Shown: positions 58,785-64,000 of the stretch, in pieces
Position numbering within the stretch: the first letter of the stretch is position 1
How the letters are laid out: each line of letters starts with the position of its first letter
Assembly: GCA_026120185.1 (NCBI GenBank)
Contig: JANUWF010001783.1
Coordinates: forward strand, 5,115,001-5,179,000
Direction of reading: 5' to 3'
DNA: 64,000 nt
Source: Voacanga thouarsii
Taxonomy: Eukaryota; Streptophyta; Magnoliopsida; Gentianales; Apocynaceae
Made by a program: the position numbers and the translations under genes
Notes under the pieces: generated by a model
Databases searched by the model: none
What the model was told of the DNA's origin: nothing
The model's input: the letters and a program-made list of their open reading frames with translations, nothing else

Positions 58785-60416
58785 TTCTAAAAAATTGAAA
58801 AAAAAAAGAAAAAGATTCAGTTTGTGAAAACAAAACAAATATGTGCACTTTATCCTTATTATCAAAACTAATAATAATCAATTTGGCTCTTAGGAAAACT
58901 GACATAGCTTAATGGGAAGATTAACAGTTTCCTAAGCTAAGTGTGTTAACACCACTACAAATTAATTTTCCTTCTAGGTAATGATCTAAAAGATAACTCC
59001 ATCGAGGGGATGGCCGTTTCTTTTCATTTTCTATGGACATACCTCGCACTATAACCTCCAACGAGGGGCTGGCCGATCATAGTACATGTCCCAGATTATT
59101 AATTACATCCCTCCATTAGATCTAGATCCTTGTGGTATCTCCATCCTATACGGGTTCACTCCCAGGGTGACACGAGGGGACCCACGATCTTGAATGAGGA
59201 TCATGATGGAAGCCGTGGGGCCGTTGGAACCCCTCTCCCACTTAGTCTTTTAAAACAAGTGTTTTTTGAAAAATATCCTTTTGAAAATTTTCATTAAGTT
59301 TTCCCTTAACTCAAAAATAAAATGTCTAAGTCCATAAAAAACTCTATGTCAAGGTTTATATCCTTTGAGAGTTTTTCCCATAGACTAATTTTATTTAAGT
59401 TAAAAATTTAATGATTTCAAATTTTTTCTCATTAAAACTTTCTAGAGACTTTGGTCTCAAGTTTATTTGACAAAACATTTTTCTTGTGCCAAACTTAAAA
59501 CAAAATGGCTTTTTATTTTAACTTACAAAAATATCTAAATCCAATATATTTTATATGTCGAGGATTAAAACATTTGAGAAAATATCTAAGGATTAATTTT
59601 TGTTCAAGCTAAAATAATCATTTAATTTGTAGAAAAAATGTTTTCATTGTCAAAAACATTTCCATAGACTTTGGTCTTTGAGAAAACGTGCACATAGGTA
59701 CAAAAATAAATAGCATGCTAGAAAATAGTAGACGTTTTCATGCTCTTCTATTTTTTTTAAACCTAAGTGCCCAGATAATAGAATTAGACACATTAATTAA
59801 TTAATTAATGGTCTTGTTTAATCCTAAAATCCCTTACTAATATTTTTCATGCAAAAAATATTCCTTGAATATTAACTATTGCAAAATATTAAATTCGCCT
59901 ACTATGGACCCCAAAACCAAAAGAAATTGCAAGAAAAATTACAAGGAAAAAAAAAAATTTCCTTGGTTCACTGCACCAGCCGCACAGAACCAGGACCCAT
60001 GAGAAATCAGTGTGTGGACCGGCCTTCTAGACCCAAGCCGGTGCTGGTTCTAGCACCCCAAGCTGGGGCCGATTGCGGTCTGATGGCCTGATCCTGTAGT
60101 TTTTTTTTTCTGCGAATTTCCTTTTCGAATTTTCCTTGTTTTTCTACACCACTTCTAGCTTTGATGGCTCTCCGATTTCAAACCAAATCTAATGAAATCA
60201 ACCAAAACCAACAATTGCCTATACCCATAAATATTGGGCTTATACGATTTGTTAAGAAAAACAGTAAATTACAAATCTCTTATACCTACACCCGCGAGGT
60301 TTAATAGAGAATCTATCCACACCATAAATAGCGAAGGATCACAATTTTAATCACACATATGTGTACATTTTGATTCATCTAGATGAATGCTCCCTATATT
60401 TTCACAAAACCTTCAT
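58785..60416 (-). other. Copia leader, non-coding
   Basis: AT-rich untranslated leader between the primer-binding site and gag. It has an internal GC-rich stretch with a paired-box module at 60036-60070 and a short tract with GAGGGGNTGGCCG repeats near 59003-59075. No gene seen; ORF 59879-60091 on the opposite strand is an artefact. Confidence 0.7.
60036..60070 (-). promoter_or_regulatory. Paired GGCGCC-box module in copia leader (putative)
   Basis: Sense: GGCCCCAGCT, 15-nt spacer ending CTAGAACC, AGCACCGGCT. The spacer ending matches that of the gypsy solo LTR modules, not that of its own LTR module. Confidence 0.6.
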
Positions 60417-60428
60417 GCTCTAATACCA
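60417..60428 (-). other. Primer-binding site of the copia element (tRNA-iMet type)
   Basis: Minus strand TGGTATTAGAGC, one transition from TGGTATCAGAGC, 2 nt inside the 5' LTR end. Confidence 0.88.
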
Positions 60429-60430
60429 AT

Positions 60431-62232
60431 TGAAGGCATAGAAAGCGGAAAACACAGGGTACGCAGCGGATGTGAAGATAAAAAACTGGAAAAATTGAAG
60501 AATAGGGGAATCTCGATCAAAGCCGGCGCTAGCACCGGCAGCCATAGCCGGCGCCAGTTGTGCTCTGGTGGGACTCTGAGGTTAAATTTTTTTTCTTTTA
60601 CCTCTTTTCCTCGTTCTAAGAGTTGGCTGGATCGGAATGTGTACTACCGGGGTAGGTACGCTAGTAGAAGCCTCTGGTGAGATTCTTGCAAATCTCCTAC
60701 TCCATCTTTGCATGTAGGTGAACACCAATCTCTCAATCTTCTAGTATATGGCCTGCCTAAATCTATTTGGTGAACAACTACAGACTAAGGAACCTTTTTC
60801 TAGAGAGAGAGAGAGAGAGAGAGATGTCTGTCTTTTCACAGAGAAGAAACCGTCTCAGAGAGTGTGTGTTTTGACAACCACGTTGTTTTCAATCCTCCTG
60901 TTTAACCAAAATAAAAACCCTAGGTTAAATTGGACTGGGCCATTGGACTCTTAGTTTAACCTTTTGGGCTTAATTAATTATTCTAATTAGAACCACATAA
61001 ATAGCCCAATTAATAATTAATTTCCCCACCCAAATAAACTAATCCAATAAATAAGCCTATATTAGTTTAGTCCCAGGTTAATATTTAATTATTCAAACTA
61101 GGCCAAAGCCCTGAATAATTAATTAACCCACTAAACTAATTTAATTAATTCTCTCTCCATGGACCTTTATCTTATTCTAGCCCTACAATTAAATCAGGCT
61201 ACTTAAATAAAATAAATTCCATTTAATTTAAGATTAATTCCTTAGCCCGTATTTAATTAGAACTCACGGTCTATACCGGGGACCAAAAGACACACCGCCT
61301 TGGCTACTAAAATGACCAAAATACCCTTGTCATATAAATAGCTGTATTTTACATTTTAAATATTTTCTAATATCACCATAAGAAAATATTGACCCCAAAG
61401 ACAGTGTTGCGTTAGCAAAGTCTCCGACCTACAGGTGTAATGACTAAAATACCCCTCTATACATCGCCGTACATTTAGGGAGGAAAAAGTGTACTAACAC
61501 CCCTCTAAATGACATTTACCATCCTTAGGCCTCTAGTCCAATGATCGATGACCTCTTGGATTGTTTCTGCTTTCCAAGAGAGCTACCCAAAAGCACACAT
61601 CCAAGTTATGTTTCCCAGGGCCCTGGATATTTAGATCATTCAGACAACCACAAGGGGTGATATAGTATAGAAACTATCTTGTACAAGTCTGTTTTGACTA
61701 ACTAGTCACACATACCTAACATGCAAGTATATTGACCTTACGATAGAACCTCAACTATAGCATATCAAAGTATATGCTTCCAGCTGCGTCAGACCACCAA
61801 CTCATACTCAAGTTGTAGAGTACTAGTCCACGTTGTAGTGGTAGTAGTCTAGGTTTCTACCATATAGTACTTTTAAAAACCACTACGACAGGTCCTGTTC
61901 TACGTATTCGAAATATTTTTATGTCATGAAGTGAGTGAACTACTCACTGGCTAATGGTAAGACATTCTCCATTTAGAATTCACAACATAATAACCTAGAC
62001 ATGATGAGATTCTCATTCTCATCAATCGGTTGAGAACAAAAGTTTATGTATTTTGTAACCCGTGATCCATACCTTACTGTGAAAGACGTCCATTCATATG
62101 GACTACTTACTTAAACACAATGGGTCTTTTCAAACGTAATTGTGCACAAATAATTTATAAAAATAAATTCTTTTATTAAAACATTTAATATTTACATCAG
62201 AAACCTAATCTAAGTGGGCATATTTCACAACA
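60431..62232 (-). repeat. 5' LTR of the copia element
   Basis: 1802 bp. Sense start TGTTGTGAAATATGCCCAC, sense end TATGCCTTCA. Contains (GA)n at 60802-60824 and a paired-box module at 60521-60555. Confidence 0.95.
60521..60555 (-). promoter_or_regulatory. Paired GGCGCC-box module, copia 5' LTR (putative)
   Basis: Sense: GGCGCCGGCT, 15-nt spacer, AGCGCCGGCT. Confidence 0.6.
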
Positions 62233-62237
62233 TGGCC

Positions 62238-62742
62238 ACCAATTCAAAGGAGTAACAATGAGGGTAGATTGGCAAGATTACAAGCTCGGACTAATGCTTT
62301 TAGTGAGACATCATTAGAAGCATCAATAAATTCTTTTATTGCCAATTCAAATTCATCCATTAAGTGGCATAAAGAAGCCTCCCAACGATTGAGCCATCAA
62401 CGAACACAACTACCCAAGTTGGTTGAGGATGTCATAAAGGCCCATATACTTGAACTAGAGGAGTCCCAAATAGAGGAGAGAGAATACGAGGGGCAATTGC
62501 AGAATGTCGCAAGAAAGGTATTCAATTCTACTCTATGTGCTAATAATTCTAACGTCTCCTTGTCATATGATTTTTTAGGTTCATCTCAATTCTTGGAGAA
62601 CAATGGTCCAAATGATGATGTGTTGATCTTCACATGCCTCAAGGAGTTAGATTTATCTATGCTATATCATACGAAGTTCTTAGAGGATGTTGACAAATTT
62701 TATCCTTCACCCCATCCAAAGGGAGGTAACTTAGTTTTGTAG
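62238..62742 (+). CDS. Remainder of the split ORF of the Athila-like element
   Basis: With one target copy (TGGCC) removed, the frame from 52998 continues without a stop to TAG at 62740-62742, 180 residues in all. The product is hydrophilic, with an acidic helix-rich centre (EDVIKAHILELEESQIEERE), and no zinc knuckle or enzymatic motif. By position it is gag-like or an element-specific protein. I do not recognise the family. Apart from the copia insertion it shows no disabling change, unlike almost all other coding parts of the window. Confidence 0.6.
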
Positions 62743-62750
62743 ACCATGTA

Positions 62751-63086
62751 TTGAAAAGTAAGAATTTCTTATTCCAATCTTTGAAAACTCAAATGCTAAG
62801 TTTTAAGGGGAATTTTTATTGTGACGAATATTTTGAAGGGAAAAATGGTGATTTCGAGTTTGATGCATTCTTTAGATACCATGTGTACTTAAATGTTGAA
62901 AAAGTTATTTGTAGGTCTAAAGGAATGTTTAAGAATGAGGTTCATGTGTTTTGTTTTACTGAGAAAAATTATTTTCATGAACATGACTTTTTTCAAAAAC
63001 CTCCCTTCTTTTTACATTCATTTTGCCTATTTTCTCTTTTAAGCTTAAATGTCTTTGACAAGGGTTTGATGAGGAAGCATGATTAG
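62751..63086 (+). CDS. Second small ORF of the Athila-like element, unknown
   Basis: Open in a different frame from the first ORF, entering at about 62728 and closing at TGA 63086. It has aromatic- and lysine-rich sequence (FKGNFYCDEYFEGKNGDFEF) and a hydrophobic C-terminal third (FFLHSFCLFSLLSL) that could be a membrane helix. It lacks an ATG near the start (first in-frame ATG is internal), so it may be expressed by frameshift from the first ORF or be a decayed extension of it. Confidence 0.35.
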   Translation: MKSKNFLFQSLKTQMLSFKGNFYCDEYFEGKNGDFEFDAFFRYHVYLNVEKVICRSKGMFKNEVHVFCFTEKNYFHEHDFFQKPPFFLHSFCLFSLLSLNVFDKGLMRKHD

Positions 63087-63952
63087 TGGTAAGAGTTTGT
63101 ATATTTGTTTTGTGTTTAGAGTTGTTAGGCGTTACTTCCCCTAAATAAGAAAAATATTTTCTGTCTTAAGTGTGGGGGAGTGAGTTGTGTTTTTACTTGC
63201 TTTCTTAGAATTTTTAGTTGTTTTCTTTTATTTAGGTATGTGTTTTATTTTTGTAATTATTTTCTTTGTGCTTTTATTTATGTTTTCTTTTGTAGGTAGG
63301 AATACAGTCTTCTTAGGCTAGCCCTTTTCTCTATTCCAAGTTTTGATATCTATTGGAACTTATTTCACTTGGAGAATATTACTTAACTTTCTACTCCCTT
63401 TATTTTTTTGGTCCCTTTGGAGATGCTTTCTTGCATTAATTTTTGGCCAATGAGGACATTGTCCAGTTTAAATGTGAGGGAGTTGGTTTAGTAATATTTT
63501 TTGTCCAAGTTTTTATCAATGATCTTGATGTTTTCTTGGTACCAAACAATTTTGTTGAAAAATTAAAAAAAATTAAAAAATTTGAAAATTTGAAAGTGTG
63601 GTAAATTGAATATAATGGAGTTGTGATTTTCTTTTTAACTTTGGATATGGATTTGTCATTTATTGTGGTTTGATTTTTATTAAAAAAGTGAACTTGTGTA
63701 TTAAGTTGGATTTTTCTAAGTCTTGATAACTTAAGTTAACATTGGTTATATTTGGTATTTGAGCTTTGTTTTATTCTTTGAGTTTGAATGTGGATGATAT
63801 GATGAAATATGGGAAGAGTTGTTAATTAGTTCGTGTATTATGGATTTAAAATTTGCTTGACTTTGAGTTGTGAATAAGGTGTGAGGAATTGAAATAAAAA
63901 AAAATTTTGAGTGAAAAGGAATGAATGTGAGTTGAAAAAATTACTTTCATTT

Positions 63953-63955
<3 letters not shown>
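63087..63955. other. Non-coding internal region of the Athila-like element
   Basis: T-rich, with GTGTGGGGGAGTG at about 63170 and ATGAGGACATTGTCCAG at about 63451. No ORF of interest. Confidence 0.6.

Positions 63956-64000
<45 letters not shown>
63956..64000. repeat. (GA)n microsatellite reaching the window end
   Basis: At least 22 GA units, cut by the window edge. Confidence 0.95.

Larger units (their letters stand above)
53036..62232 (-). mobile_element. Ty1/copia retrotransposon, complete but decayed
   Basis: 9197 bp with LTRs at 53036-54871 and 60431-62232 and target copies TGACC (53031-53035) and TGGCC (62233-62237), one change. Sense is minus: 5' LTR at the right, primer-binding site at 60417-60428, gag, protease, integrase, reverse transcriptase, RNase H, purine tract at 54872-54884. 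Integrase before reverse transcriptase gives the copia order. By eye about 19 mismatches in about 410 aligned LTR bases (53878-54305 against 61258-61685), so it is moderately old. Confidence 0.95.
51193..64000 (+). mobile_element. Athila-like non-autonomous LTR element, right end outside window
   Basis: 5' LTR 51193-52766, a tRNA-Asp-type primer-binding site, a 180-codon ORF (split by a copia insertion), a second small ORF, then non-coding sequence. The non-coding part contains TAAGTGTGGGGGAGTG and a CAATGAGGACATTGTCCAG motif, which are landmarks of Athila/Tat internal regions. No pol domain is present before the window ends, so it is probably a large non-autonomous derivative. The 3' LTR is not reached. 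Confidence 0.7.

Overview
This is nuclear DNA of a flowering plant, probably a eudicot. The evidence is intron-bearing fragments of plant genes (2-oxoglutarate dehydrogenase E1, kinesin-13, an RKD-type RWP-RK factor), CACTA/En-Spm transposases with plant accessory domains, a plant L1 LINE, and Ty1/copia and Ty3/gypsy elements. I found no intact host gene, RNA gene, CRISPR array or prokaryotic operon. Almost the whole window is transposable elements inserted into one another, and nearly every coding region is broken.

Layout, left to right. 1-3279 is the edge of a very long LTR ending GGGGTGTTACA (Tekay/Del style). 3280-15681 is a plus-strand CACTA element (CACTA-1): a 232-bp tandem repeat, a broken TNP2 transposase, a second-transposase (PF03004-like) pseudogene, subterminal repeats and a right end ending CTTGTAGTG. 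A gypsy element with two internal deletions (Gypsy-A, 9360-14617, TSD GTTAC) sits inside an exon of the second gene. 15685-24279 is a gene-capturing segment with fragments of OGDH (split by a solo copia LTR at 15796-17652), kinesin-13, RKD and one unidentified gene. It ends in a subterminal repeat array and an atypical CACTA-like terminus. That terminus lies in an intron of a second, minus-strand TNP2 gene (24312-26540) belonging to CACTA-3, whose 5' end I place at 51096.

Inside CACTA-3 lie a minus-strand Tat-clade gypsy element (28164-39787) with an antisense plant-mobile-domain ORF, a solo LTR (38234-39745, TSD TGGTC) inserted at the Tat primer-binding site, and a minus-strand L1 LINE (about 41536-47090). 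From 51193 to the end is an Athila-like non-autonomous element with a tRNA-Asp-type primer-binding site. Its small ORF is split by a 9.2-kb minus-strand copia element (53036-62232).

The most unusual signal is not a gene. A paired-box motif (two GGCRCCRGCT-like boxes 14-15 nt apart) recurs at least 14 times, in LTRs or leader of four LTR-retrotransposon groups including both copia and gypsy. It is always in the sense orientation of its element and is often followed by a shared TATTC-type extension. I know of no named element matching it. Second in interest are the multi-gene capture with introns retained and the antisense PMD ORF. All boundaries and identities come from reading the sequence by eye; no database search was possible.
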